DNA of 64,000 nt from Paenibacillus sp. PL91 (GTDB taxonomy: Bacteria; Bacillota; Bacilli; Paenibacillales; Paenibacillaceae), in the NCBI RefSeq assembly GCF_012935325.2, contig NZ_JABBYG020000001.1, positions 806,001 to 870,000 of the forward strand, read 5' to 3'. The position numbers and the translations under genes are program-made. Under the pieces are notes generated by a model that was not told the origin of the DNA, did no database searches, and saw only the letters and a program-made list of their open reading frames with translations. Position 1 is the first letter of the stretch; every line of letters starts with the position of its first letter. Below are positions 49,764 through 58,981 of this stretch, piece by piece.

Positions 49764-51911
49764 ATGAGTAGAGAGAAATTAGTAGTGATAGGCAATGGGA
49801 TGGCAGGAATCAAATGTGTCGATGAAATTATAAAGCTTGCGCCAGATAAATTTCAAATCACTGTTTTTGGTAATGAGCCTCATCCGAACTATAACCGCAT
49901 TTTGTTGTCAAAGGTGCTTCAGGGCGATTCTTCTATCGAAAGTATTGTGATCAATGATTGGTCATGGTACGAGGAAAGAGGGATTCGGCTGTATACAGGT
50001 GAGACCGTCGCTCTCATTCATTCGGATTCTCAGTATGTAACGACCGTATCCGGCATTCGTGCCGATTATGATCACTTGATTATTGCAACCGGCTCATCCG
50101 CCTTTATTCCGCCGATAGCAGGTGTTCATAAGTCTGGCGTCATCTCATTCCGCAACATAGACGATTGCAGGACGATGATGGATTATGCGAAAAAATATAA
50201 AAAAGCCGCTGTTATCGGCGGCGGTTTACTGGGGCTTGAAGCAGCGAGGGGCCTCCTGAATCTCGGCATGGAGACGGATGTCATTCACAATGCGCCTTAT
50301 TTGATGAATCGCCAGCTCGATCGCATGTCAGCCGACATGCTTCGCAAAGAATTGGAAGGGCAAGGGATGCGATTCTGGCTCAGCAAGGAAACGGATAGCA
50401 TATTCGGCTTAAATCGCGCCAAAGGCATCCGCTTCACTAATGGAACCACATTAGAGGCTGATTTGATCGTCATTTCCGTCGGAATCCGTCCTAACGTCGA
50501 CCTTGCCAAAAAGAGCGGGATCGAAACGAATAGAGCAATCATTGTTGACGATTATATGAGAACGAGCAAGCCCAATATATATGCGGTTGGAGAATGCGCG
50601 GAGCACCGCGGTGTCGCTTATGGCTTAGTTGCGCCGCTGTATGAGCAAGGGAAGGTGCTCGCAAAGAGCATTTGCGGCCAGAAATCAGAGCCCTACCTCG
50701 GTTCTGTTCCTTATGCGCAGCTCAAGGTTTCGGGAGTCGAGGTGTTTTCGGTAGGTGAAATCCGTCAAGAGGAAGCAGAGACTGCTGTTCAGGAGTATGA
50801 CGGCATTCGCGGTACCTACAAAAAGGTGACGATGAAAGAAGGCACCGTTCGGGGCGTTATCCTGTTTGGCGATACGGCGGAAGGCACCTCCTTGCTTGAA
50901 CTGGTGAAAAGAGGCGCAGCCGTATCGGAGCTTAACCGTCCTTCCAGTACAGGGGGCAGCAGCGGGCTTGATCATTTAGCGGAAATGATGCCTGAAAGAG
51001 AGACGGTATGCGCCTGTAACGCTGTCCAAAAATGTACCATTATGAGCGCGGTCACCCAAGAGGGGCTGCAAACAACCGATCAAGTTCGCGACCACACGAA
51101 GGCTTCGAGCTCCTGCGGCGGCTGCCGGCCAATGGTTGCAGCGATCGTGCAATATGCGCTTAGTCTTGGCAAGGAAAGCGTTAAAGCTGCAATTCCGCCT
51201 ATTTGCGGCTGCACGGATGTTAGTCATGAATTGCTCAAGGAAGCCATTAAAGCTGATTCACAATCAACCATTCAAGAAATAAAGACAGCATTGGGCTGGA
51301 AAAAACAATCCGGCTGCTCGGTTTGCAATTCTGCGTTGAGCTATTATTCTGCGCTATATCATCCGCAAGCAAGCTATCAAGGCAGCAATAACGATGCGTA
51401 TTCTGGCTTCAGCCTAGTCACGGTCCCGGTAAGTCCGGTCATAATAAATGGCAGCCTTGAACCATTTGATGCATTGTCGCTTGGGAGTGAGCTTCAAAGC
51501 TGCTGCGAAAGCTTGCCTTTTCCAGTACCAGTCAAAGCAGCCATCACAGCAAGCATGCATCATCCGGCAGGCGTGCTCGTTCACGATATCGGGATTACGG
51601 GGGCGCCTGCGGGCTGGGAAATCTATGCCGGCGGGCATGCCGAGCATCCAGTTAAGCAAGGCCAGCTGATCGCGATAGCAGAGACTGAGGCACTTGCTTT
51701 GACAGTTTCTCTATCCTGCCTTCAGCTTTATAGAGAAAATGCCGAATATGACGAACCGCTTTGGAAGTGGCTTGAGCGAGCAGGAATCATCGAAATTAGA
51801 GAAATGCTATTGGATAGCAGCTGCCAAATGGAGCTAACCGGCAGAGCACAGGCTGCTGCTTTAGTGAAACAAAGTGTAGAAGGGCTTGGTGAGAGCATAT
51901 GCCTCAAATGA
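49764..51911 (+). CDS. nasB: Assimilatory nitrate reductase electron-transfer subunit (NasB-like)
   Basis: 715 residues. Pyridine-nucleotide oxidoreductase domain (1-320; VVIGNGMAGIKCVDEI, AAVIGGGLLGLEAARGLL, IYAVGECAEHRG), NADH-dependent with FAD. Two BFD-like [2Fe-2S] domains: Cys near 413-458 (CACN, SSCGGC) and near 478-518 (CGCTD, CSVCNS). The C-terminal part (about 545-715) is a ferredoxin-like half of nitrite/sulfite reductase (GVLVHDIGITGAPAGWEIYAGG) without siroheme-cluster Cys. This is the domain set of Bacillus NasB, which feeds NADH electrons to NasC. Its stop overlaps the nasC start by 13 bases. Confidence 0.9.
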   Translation: MSREKLVVIGNGMAGIKCVDEIIKLAPDKFQITVFGNEPHPNYNRILLSKVLQGDSSIESIVINDWSWYEERGIRLYTGETVALIHSDSQYVTTVSGIRADYDHLIIATGSSAFIPPIAGVHKSGVISFRNIDDCRTMMDYAKKYKKAAVIGGGLLGLEAARGLLNLGMETDVIHNAPYLMNRQLDRMSADMLRKELEGQGMRFWLSKETDSIFGLNRAKGIRFTNGTTLEADLIVISVGIRPNVDLAKKSGIETNRAIIVDDYMRTSKPNIYAVGECAEHRGVAYGLVAPLYEQGKVLAKSICGQKSEPYLGSVPYAQLKVSGVEVFSVGEIRQEEAETAVQEYDGIRGTYKKVTMKEGTVRGVILFGDTAEGTSLLELVKRGAAVSELNRPSSTGGSSGLDHLAEMMPERETVCACNAVQKCTIMSAVTQEGLQTTDQVRDHTKASSSCGGCRPMVAAIVQYALSLGKESVKAAIPPICGCTDVSHELLKEAIKADSQSTIQEIKTALGWKKQSGCSVCNSALSYYSALYHPQASYQGSNNDAYSGFSLVTVPVSPVIINGSLEPFDALSLGSELQSCCESLPFPVPVKAAITASMHHPAGVLVHDIGITGAPAGWEIYAGGHAEHPVKQGQLIAIAETEALALTVSLSCLQLYRENAEYDEPLWKWLERAGIIEIREMLLDSSCQMELTGRAQAAALVKQSVEGLGESICLK

Positions 51912-54034
51912 TAAATGCTCCTGTCGTTAAGGAAACAAGCTACGTCACGGATACGCAGTGTCCGTTTTGCAGCGTGCAGTGCAAGATGCGAATCACGAAA
52001 GAGCTGCCAGTTCTTGGCTCGAGCAGGCCGTCTTATATCATTGAAGGTATTCCGAACGCTGCTTCAGAAGGGCGCTTATGCGTGAAGGGGATGAATGCCC
52101 ACCAGCATGCGGCAAGCTCGGAACGACTTCTTCAGCCTTTAGTAAGAAAAAATGGCCAGCTTATCCCCGCATCATGGGAGGAGGCTTTGCTCGCGATTGG
52201 CAGCAGATTTCAAGCCATAAGCGATGAGCATGGCCCCGATTCCCTTGGCGTATACGGCGGGGGATCGCTGACGAACGAGAGTGCCTATCTGCTTGGCAAG
52301 TTCGCAAGAGTAGCGCTTGGAACGAAGCATGTCGATTATAACGGCCGGTTCTGCATGTCGGCTGCTGCGTCTGCAGGCAACAAAACCTTTGGCATCGACC
52401 GTGGGCTGACCTGTCGACTATCCGATATTCCGCTTGCTCGCTGCATTATTTTGGCGGGAACGAACATTGCCGAATGCCAGCCGACCTTAATGCCTTATTT
52501 CAATAAAGCTAAGGAAAATGGCGCCACTATCATCGTCATTGATCCGAGAGCTACAGCTACGGCTGCTATAGCCGACATCCATTTGCAGCTGAAGCCGGGT
52601 ACGGATGCAGCACTAGCCAATGGCATGCTTAAAGTACTGCTGAACGAGAAGCTGATGGATGAAGCGTTCATTGCAAGACGAACGAATGGGTTTGCTGAAT
52701 TGAAGGAGCATTTGACTACCATACAGCTTGATGAAGTGGCAAGCTTAACAGGCTTGGACGAAGCCTCCATTCGTAAAGCCGCGATAGCTTATGGCCAAGC
52801 GGACACCGGCATTATTTTCACGGCGAGAGGCGTGGAGCAGCAAACAGACGGCCATGTGGCGGTGCGGAACTTTCTGAATCTCGTACTCGCTACGGGCAAA
52901 GTCGGCAAGCCTGGCTGCGGCTACGGCGCTGTAACAGGGCAGGGCAATGGGCAAGGCGGAAGAGAGCACGGACAAAAGAGCGATCAGCTGCCCGGCTACC
53001 GAAATATCGAAGACGAGCAGGACCGGGCTTATGTTGCCGGCGTATGGGGAATAGATCCGAAGGAGTTGCCTCGCAAAGGGGTTTCCGCATATGAAATGAT
53101 GGAGCTGGTGCATCAACGCGTTATCCGTTCCTTGTTCGTGATGGGCTCGAATCCGATCGTATCGAATCCTAATGCCAATTTGGTCGAGGAAGGATTGCAG
53201 GGGCTAGATTTCTTAGTCGTTGCGGACATGTTCTTGTCTGAGACGGCTAGACTCGCGGATGTCGTGCTGCCGGTCACAGCGTATTTGGAAAATGACGGCA
53301 CGTTGACTAATCTGGAGGGCCGCGTGCTTTTGCGGGAATCTGCGATCGCTGCACCAGGAGAGGCAAGGCATGATTGGGCGATTTTGTGCCAAATTGCCGA
53401 AAGGATGGGCAAGCAGCAATATTTCGCTTTTCAATCAGCCGAGCATATTTTTGAGGAGCTAAGGCTAGCAAGCCGTGGCGGATTAGCGGATTATTACGGC
53501 ATAACCTATGATCGCTTGCGGCGTGAGGGAGGCGCCTATTGGCCATGCCCTTCAACCGAGGAGGAAGGCAACGAAGGCATGATGTTCGAGGAAGCCTTTG
53601 CCCATTCAGACGGAAAAGCGATTTTTATGCCTGTTGCCAGCCGGCTCCCGCAGGAAACGCCAAGCGATGAATTTCCGCTTACGATGACGAACGGAAGGGT
53701 GCTGTCGCATTATTTGACAGGCGTACAAACACGCAGAAGTCCTTCATTAGCTGCTCGAAATATCGAAAACTATATCGAAATTCATCCGAAAACAGCTCAG
53801 AAGCACCGCATTGAGGATGGCGAATGGGTGGAGGTTACCTCACTCAGGGGCACCTTTAACGTACGAAGCCGATTTACCGATAAAATAAGAGAAGACACGC
53901 TATTCGTACCCATGCACTGGGGAGGCGTACAAAACGTTAATAAAGCAACCAGTCCCGAGCTTGATCCGAATTGCAAAATGCCAGGCTTCAAAACCTCGAC
54001 AGTCGCGATTAGCCCACTCCGTTTGCGGAAATAA
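51899..54034 (+). CDS. nasC: Assimilatory nitrate reductase catalytic subunit
   Basis: 711 residues. N-terminal [4Fe-4S] Cys C21, C24, C28 (CPFCSVQC) and C61 (GRLCVKGMN); C152 (RFCMSAAAS) is the expected Mo ligand of the nitrate-reductase clade. AGTNIAECQPTLMPYF, KPGTDAALANGML and GYGAVTGQGNGQGGREHG bind the two molybdopterin guanine dinucleotides; the C-terminal beta barrel has MTNGRVLSHYLTGVQTRRS. No Tat signal, so cytoplasmic. It reduces nitrate to nitrite. Nitrite reductase genes (nasDE) do not follow, so they must lie elsewhere. Confidence 0.94.
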   Translation: MPQMINAPVVKETSYVTDTQCPFCSVQCKMRITKELPVLGSSRPSYIIEGIPNAASEGRLCVKGMNAHQHAASSERLLQPLVRKNGQLIPASWEEALLAIGSRFQAISDEHGPDSLGVYGGGSLTNESAYLLGKFARVALGTKHVDYNGRFCMSAAASAGNKTFGIDRGLTCRLSDIPLARCIILAGTNIAECQPTLMPYFNKAKENGATIIVIDPRATATAAIADIHLQLKPGTDAALANGMLKVLLNEKLMDEAFIARRTNGFAELKEHLTTIQLDEVASLTGLDEASIRKAAIAYGQADTGIIFTARGVEQQTDGHVAVRNFLNLVLATGKVGKPGCGYGAVTGQGNGQGGREHGQKSDQLPGYRNIEDEQDRAYVAGVWGIDPKELPRKGVSAYEMMELVHQRVIRSLFVMGSNPIVSNPNANLVEEGLQGLDFLVVADMFLSETARLADVVLPVTAYLENDGTLTNLEGRVLLRESAIAAPGEARHDWAILCQIAERMGKQQYFAFQSAEHIFEELRLASRGGLADYYGITYDRLRREGGAYWPCPSTEEEGNEGMMFEEAFAHSDGKAIFMPVASRLPQETPSDEFPLTMTNGRVLSHYLTGVQTRRSPSLAARNIENYIEIHPKTAQKHRIEDGEWVEVTSLRGTFNVRSRFTDKIREDTLFVPMHWGGVQNVNKATSPELDPNCKMPGFKTSTVAISPLRLRK

Positions 54035-54044
54035 GAGCTGAACA

Positions 54045-54096
54045 AGCAAGGATCGTTTCGAGCTTCCATTTAGAAGCCGAGCGGTCCTTTCTTGCG
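54045..54096 (+). terminator. Long imperfect hairpin after nasC
   Basis: GCAAGGATCG pairs with CGGTCCTTtcTTGC, and GCTTC with GAAGC inside. T-run is short (TTTCTT), so moderate terminator. Confidence 0.6.
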
Positions 54097-54152
54097 TCAA
54101 GCTTGACATGAAGGCCGCGCGTGGTTTACAACCATATACAGAGGTGATAGGC

Positions 54153-55724
54153 ATGAGCGTGATTCGACTCGAAAACGTAACGAAAAAATATGAGGATACT
54201 CTTATTTTTCGCGATATTTATTTTCGTATAAGCAAAGGGGAACGGATCGGTCTCATTGGACGGAACGGCGCAGGAAAATCGACTGTGTTTAAGCTCATTC
54301 TCGGCAGGGAAGAACCTACAGCGGGAAGAGTTGAGGTAGATCCGCAGGTCAAGGTCAGCTATTTCTCTCAATTCTCAGAGCTGAGCGGCAGTCGATCGGT
54401 CCAGCAAGAGGTAGAGATGTGTTATGAGCATGTCTGGAGCATTGAAAGAGAGCTTGCTGAAATCGGCGAGAAGCTTGGCTCAGCAGCCGATGACGGTGAA
54501 ATGAACCGTTTGCTGGATCGCCAAGCGGAACTATTCGAGCAGATGGAGCATCATGACGGCTGGAACGCGGCTGTCGAGATCGATACGGTGCTGACGAAGC
54601 TTGGGTTCGATGAGCACTCCCGCAGGCAGCCAGTAGACCAGCTGTCTGGAGGCTGGCGAAACCGTGCTGCGCTTGCCAAAATGCTGATTGAGCTGCCGGA
54701 TGTCGTCTTGCTTGATGAGCCGACGAATTTTTTGGACATAGAAGGCTTAACCTGGCTTGAGCAATGGCTGCATCGCTTTAGCGGCACGATGGTGCTTATT
54801 TCCCATGATCGGCAGTTTATTGACCGGGTGGTTACCCGTACCATTGAGATTGAAAACTATCGTTTTCAAGAATATGAAGGCAATTATACCGATTATATTC
54901 GCAAAAAAAAGCTGCGCAAGAAAGAGCTGGACCGGCAGTTTGAATGGGAAGAAGAGCTGCTCCTTATGGAAGCGGAGGAGATCGAGAATAAGTCGCAGCG
55001 GAAATCCTCCAAAGATCGGCTGTCACGCAAGCTGGCTGACATGAAGAAGCGAGTGGAGCCTCATCCGGTAAATGTTCTCATAACCGATATTTATGAAAAC
55101 TTGCGCTTTCCTGACCAGCTTTGCCAAGTGGAAGCCATTAGCAAGAGCTACGGGGAGCGCGGCATTTTCCAAAATGTCAGCTTCGACATTCAGAAGGAGG
55201 ACCGCATCGCCATAATCGGTTCGAACGGAAGCGGAAAATCCACACTCATTAAGGTGCTAACTGGCCAAGAGTCGGCGGATTCAGGTATGGTACGCTTTAG
55301 CAAAGGCGTAAATTTCGCTTTTTTCAATCGAATGTGGGACGAGCTCGATCATAAGGATACGGTAAGCCATGCCGTTAACGTATATGGGCTTGGCCTAGAT
55401 GCACCTCGGAAAAAAGTGAATAAATTTCTATCGATGCTCCAGTTCTCAGAGGCTGATCTTCACAAGGTGATCGGCAGCCTGTCAGGCGGCCAACAGGCAC
55501 GGGTTGCCTTAGCCAAATGCCTGCTCTCGGGTGCGGAGATTATCGTGCTGGATGAGCCTACTAACCATCTTGATTTGACTAGCATTCAGGTTATGGAGCA
55601 GGCTTTGATCCATTTTCCCGGGGCAGTCGTTACGGTCAGCCATGACCGGTTCTTCATCGACAAAATAGCGACCAAGCTGCTTACCTTTGAGCAAGGCGGA
55701 GAAATTACACAACAAAATGTATAG
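54153..55724 (+). CDS. ABC-F family ATPase
   Basis: 523 residues from the ATG after GAGGTGATAGGC; the frame to 54108 is an extension. Two ATPase cassettes: Walker A GRNGAGKST and GSNGSGKST, signatures LSGGWRNRAALAK and LSGGQQARVALAK, Walker B LDEPTNFLD and LDEPTNHLD. Between them is a charged linker (RKKKLRKKELDRQFEWEEE and KSQRKSSKDRL), the P-site tRNA interaction motif. No membrane segments. Such proteins bind the ribosome to relieve stalling or protect against antibiotics; subfamily is not decided. Confidence 0.93.
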   Translation: MSVIRLENVTKKYEDTLIFRDIYFRISKGERIGLIGRNGAGKSTVFKLILGREEPTAGRVEVDPQVKVSYFSQFSELSGSRSVQQEVEMCYEHVWSIERELAEIGEKLGSAADDGEMNRLLDRQAELFEQMEHHDGWNAAVEIDTVLTKLGFDEHSRRQPVDQLSGGWRNRAALAKMLIELPDVVLLDEPTNFLDIEGLTWLEQWLHRFSGTMVLISHDRQFIDRVVTRTIEIENYRFQEYEGNYTDYIRKKKLRKKELDRQFEWEEELLLMEAEEIENKSQRKSSKDRLSRKLADMKKRVEPHPVNVLITDIYENLRFPDQLCQVEAISKSYGERGIFQNVSFDIQKEDRIAIIGSNGSGKSTLIKVLTGQESADSGMVRFSKGVNFAFFNRMWDELDHKDTVSHAVNVYGLGLDAPRKKVNKFLSMLQFSEADLHKVIGSLSGGQQARVALAKCLLSGAEIIVLDEPTNHLDLTSIQVMEQALIHFPGAVVTVSHDRFFIDKIATKLLTFEQGGEITQQNV

Positions 55725-55760
55725 ACACAGTTGAAGTATAAGCAATGGAGATGAGGTTTC

Positions 55761-56672
55761 TTGACGACCTTTTATCAATTAAATACGATCTTTATCAGCA
55801 TGGTGATGGAAGCCATTCCATTCGTTTTAGTCGGCGTCCTTATTTCAGGATTTATTCATACCTTCGTGAAGGAGCAATGGATAACAAAGATTATGCCGCG
55901 TAATCGGTATCTCGCAACGATTTTCGGCTGCGGGATCGGCATTTTTTTTCCTTCCTGCGAATGCGGAATCGTACCGATTACAAAAAGATTAATAAACAAA
56001 GGGATGCCTCTGCACGCGGGTATTGCTTTTATGCTGACCGGTCCAATTATTAATCCAATCGTGCTGTTCTCCACCTATATCGCTTTCGGCAATGATTGGC
56101 AGATGGTCGGCATTCGGGCAGGGCTGTCGATCGCGGTTGCTTTTTCCGTTTCGATTATTCTTTCGTTTATGTTCAAGCAGCTTCCTTTCCGCGTCCAAGA
56201 CGGGCAGGCTGCTGCGGCAATCGAGCCGGGTACGAAAATGCCGCTTGCAGCTCGCATTCCGCTAGGCAAGAGACTCTATGAGGTTGTCGTGCATGCGATC
56301 GAGGAGTTTTTCTCCGTCGGCAAATATTTAGTGCTTGGCGCTTTTATCGCTGCGTGCATGCAGACATTCGTTCCGACGTCCTATTTGCTGCATCTTGGCA
56401 GCAATCCCGTAACCTCCTCACTGGTCATGATTGCTCTTGCTTTCATCATTTCGTTATGCTCAGAAGCGGATGCTTTCATAGCTGCTTCCTTTAGAAGCAC
56501 ATTTACGGTCGGCTCGTTGTCAGCATTTTTAGTTTTTGGACCAATGATCGATATCAAAAACACACTGATGCTTCTCGGAACATACCGCGGCAAGTTTGTC
56601 GTCGCTTTGATTGCACTCGTGGCCATTTTTACGCTAGCTGGATCGTTAATCGTAGGGAGGTTATTCGGATGA
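55761..56672 (+). CDS. ycgR: Permease of the UPF0718/DUF318 family
   Basis: 303 residues, about eight membrane helices. FVLVGVLISGFIHTFV, the Cys-rich FFPSCECGIVPITKRLI after helix 2, LTGPIINPIVLFSTY, and the repeat SLCSEADAFIAASF with FLVFGPMIDIKN are the family signatures. TTG start with GATGAGG upstream. Overlaps the next gene by 4 bases. In Bacillus the ycgR-ycgQ pair has no proven substrate; a metal or thiol compound is suggested by Cys in a membrane loop and the His-rich partner. Confidence 0.88.
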   Translation: MTTFYQLNTIFISMVMEAIPFVLVGVLISGFIHTFVKEQWITKIMPRNRYLATIFGCGIGIFFPSCECGIVPITKRLINKGMPLHAGIAFMLTGPIINPIVLFSTYIAFGNDWQMVGIRAGLSIAVAFSVSIILSFMFKQLPFRVQDGQAAAAIEPGTKMPLAARIPLGKRLYEVVVHAIEEFFSVGKYLVLGAFIAACMQTFVPTSYLLHLGSNPVTSSLVMIALAFIISLCSEADAFIAASFRSTFTVGSLSAFLVFGPMIDIKNTLMLLGTYRGKFVVALIALVAIFTLAGSLIVGRLFG

Positions 56673-57622
56673 TTCGTTTTTTCATATTATTCGGATTTTC
56701 TTTCATGTTTTTCATGCTGCACTATACGGGAGATATTGATAAATATATCAACATGAAATATGCCTACCTTTCGATTAGCGCCGTCGTTATTATGGGACTG
56801 TTGAGCATCTTTGAATTTGTGCGCGTCTCCCGTCAGCAGATTGCCGAGGAGAAGAAGCAGGCGGCTGCGCTTGATGGGAAATGCTATCATGATGAGCAAT
56901 CGGAGCATGATGGACACGGGCACGCACACACGCATAATCACGCTCATCACGCCATTCACGATTATCATGATCAGCACGATCACGGTCACTCGCATGGCAA
57001 CGATACGAAGCTAAAGCGGTTTTTCGGCTATCTCATCTTATTTGTGCCGATCCTGACAGGGCTTTTCCTGCCTGCTGCTGCGCTTGATTCAAGCTTTGTG
57101 AAGGCAAAGGGCTTCTCCTTTCCGAGCTTTGAGGAAAATATGGAAAACAACCCCGGTGCTCATCAGTTTTTAAAGCCGGATTCAAGCGTATTTTATCGCA
57201 AGGATGATTATGTTAACGTAAAAAATAAAGAGCTGGCACAATTTATGGATCGGCCTTCCGTTATATTGACGGATGAAGATTATTTAAAAGGCATGGAGGT
57301 CATTTACAACACCCCGGAAGCTTTTATGGGCAAAACAATCGGGTTTGACGGCTTCGCTTATAAAGGGCAGCAGGTGGATGGCAATCATTACTTTGTGTTC
57401 CGATTCGGCTTTATACATTGCGTCGCGGATTCAGGCGTATTTGGCATGCTCGTTGAATTCCCTAAAAATACGCAAATTAACGATGATGACTGGGTACATG
57501 TATCTGGCAAGCTATCATGGGAGCTATATCAGCCGTTTAAACAAACGATTCCCGTATTGAAGGTGGCTGATTGGAAGTCTATCGAGCCGCCAAAGGACCC
57601 TTATGTTTACCGTTCAACTTAA
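56669..57622 (+). CDS. ycgQ: TIGR03943/UPF0703 family protein with His-rich loop
   Basis: 317 residues. Two N-terminal helices (RFFILFGFSFMFFMLHYTG; YLSISAVVIMGLLSIFEF), then a cytoplasmic loop at about 72-110 with some 17 His, interspersed with Asp and Gly (GHGHAHTHNHAHH), a third helix, and a C-terminal outer beta domain with FGFIHCVADSG. ATGA overlap shows coupling to ycgR. The His loop points to zinc, nickel or copper binding; this is inference. Confidence 0.88.
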   Translation: MIRFFILFGFSFMFFMLHYTGDIDKYINMKYAYLSISAVVIMGLLSIFEFVRVSRQQIAEEKKQAAALDGKCYHDEQSEHDGHGHAHTHNHAHHAIHDYHDQHDHGHSHGNDTKLKRFFGYLILFVPILTGLFLPAAALDSSFVKAKGFSFPSFEENMENNPGAHQFLKPDSSVFYRKDDYVNVKNKELAQFMDRPSVILTDEDYLKGMEVIYNTPEAFMGKTIGFDGFAYKGQQVDGNHYFVFRFGFIHCVADSGVFGMLVEFPKNTQINDDDWVHVSGKLSWELYQPFKQTIPVLKVADWKSIEPPKDPYVYRST

Positions 57623-57635
57623 TTAAGAAGTCTGC

Positions 57636-57669
57636 AAGAAGCCAGCCTGCGAAGGTTGGCTTCTTTTGT
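57636..57669 (+). terminator. Intrinsic terminator
   Basis: AAGAAGCCAGCCT pairs with AGGTTGGCTTCTT, then TTG. Confidence 0.9.
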
Positions 57670-57724
57670 TTTCCTATTAATGGGATTTAATTGCCGCCAT
57701 GCTCTTTAGAAACTGACCAGGGAA

Positions 57725-57756
57725 GTCATTTTTGAGGAGGCGGCATTCATATACTA
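57725..57756 (+). promoter_or_regulatory. Candidate sigma-E (mother-cell) promoter of the mmg operon
   Basis: GTCATTTT (57725-57732) differs at one base from the sigma-E -35 GTCATATT; 15 bases later CATATACTA (57748-57756) resembles the -10 CATACANTA. The Bacillus subtilis mmg operon is sigma-E dependent, so the location fits. Confidence 0.5.
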
Positions 57757-57825
57757 CGATATGTGCGGATACCGTCGAACTTTGTCCACCACACTTTGCC
57801 TGCCGTGAGAAGGGGAGGGAGGGAG

Positions 57826-58965
57826 ATGCAATTTTGCATATCCGAGGAGCTGGAGCTGACAAGGTCGGTCATCCGGGAATTTGCAGAAAGCGAGGTTGCG
57901 AAGGGTGCGGAGGAACGTGATGCTCAGGAGCTTTTTGATCGATCACTCTTTGGACGGATGGGAGAGCTCGGCCTAACTGCCATTCCAATCGGCGAGGCTT
58001 ATGGCGGTGCTGGGAGTGATTGGTTGACCTATGCCGTAGTGCTTGAAGAGCTATCGCGTGTATGCGCATCCACGTCAGCTGCATTAGCTGCGCATACCGT
58101 ATATGCGGCTTGGCCCATTTATACATTTGGCAACGACGTTGCCAAACAACGATTTCTAAGGGAGCTGGCGAGCGGCGCTAGATTGGGAGCTTGCGCGCTG
58201 CCAATAACCAATAAGAGCAAAGCAGCAACGGAAAACACCATCTTCGCTAGCAAAAGTAGAGAAGGCTGGGAGCTAAACGGGGCACATTCCTTTGCCATTC
58301 AGGCGGAGGCCGCAGATCAATGCGTGCTATTCGTTCACTCAGCCTCAGGGACAAGGAAATCTGCATGCAGCGCGTTTATAGTCGAAACGGGTACGCCAGG
58401 ATTTAAGATCGGAAATAAAGTGCGCAAGCTTGGCTTGCGTTCCTTCATGACCGCGGAAATCCATTTCGAAGAATGTGTCATTTCGGCTAATCATAGAATA
58501 GGAAAGGCCGGACAAGGGCAAGAAATCGCTTCGTCGCTGATCGATATCGGCCATATCAGCGCGGCTGCGCAAGCCGTGGGCATCGCGCAGGGGGCGCTAG
58601 AGTCAGCGGCAGCATATGCGAAGGAGCGCAAGCAATTCGGACTGCTGATTGGCAAGCAGCAGGGCATTTCCTTTAAGCTGGCGGATATGTCAGCCAAGAT
58701 CGAAGCCGCTCGCCTGCTCGCCTATCAGGCGGCATGGCGCAGGGATGAGCAATTAAGCTGCAGCAGAGAAGCGGCGATAGCCCGCAAATTCGCGGCTGAA
58801 ACGGCAGTTCATGCAGCCATTGAGGCCGTTCAGATCTTTGGCGGCTACGGTTATATGCAGGAATACCGGATGGAACGGTTTTTAAGAGATGCCAAATGCT
58901 TGGAAACCAATGTGGGCACTGGCGGTATGGAGACGGATTTGTCTTACCGCATGCTGAAGGAATAG
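57826..58965 (+). CDS. Acyl-CoA dehydrogenase-like protein lacking the canonical catalytic Glu
   Basis: 379 residues from ATG after GGGAGGGAG. Acyl-CoA dehydrogenase fold: [14 protein letters not shown], the middle beta domain, and [44 protein letters not shown]. The C-terminal motif that carries the catalytic base (QIYEGTNEI in the paralogue at 61060) reads TNVGTGGME, so the Glu is V363. The usual FAD/substrate stretch TEPxAGSD is also replaced ([11 protein letters not shown]). It is first in the operon; it may use a relocated base, have another reaction, or be inactive. Confidence 0.85.
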   Translation: MQFCISEELELTRSVIREFAESEVAKGAEERDAQELFDRSLFGRMGELGLTAIPIGEAYGGAGSDWLTYAVVLEELSRVCASTSAALAAHTVYAAWPIYTFGNDVAKQRFLRELASGARLGACALPITNKSKAATENTIFASKSREGWELNGAHSFAIQAEAADQCVLFVHSASGTRKSACSAFIVETGTPGFKIGNKVRKLGLRSFMTAEIHFEECVISANHRIGKAGQGQEIASSLIDIGHISAAAQAVGIAQGALESAAAYAKERKQFGLLIGKQQGISFKLADMSAKIEAARLLAYQAAWRRDEQLSCSREAAIARKFAAETAVHAAIEAVQIFGGYGYMQEYRMERFLRDAKCLETNVGTGGMETDLSYRMLKE

Positions 58966-58981
58966 GGAGGCGATTTCCACC

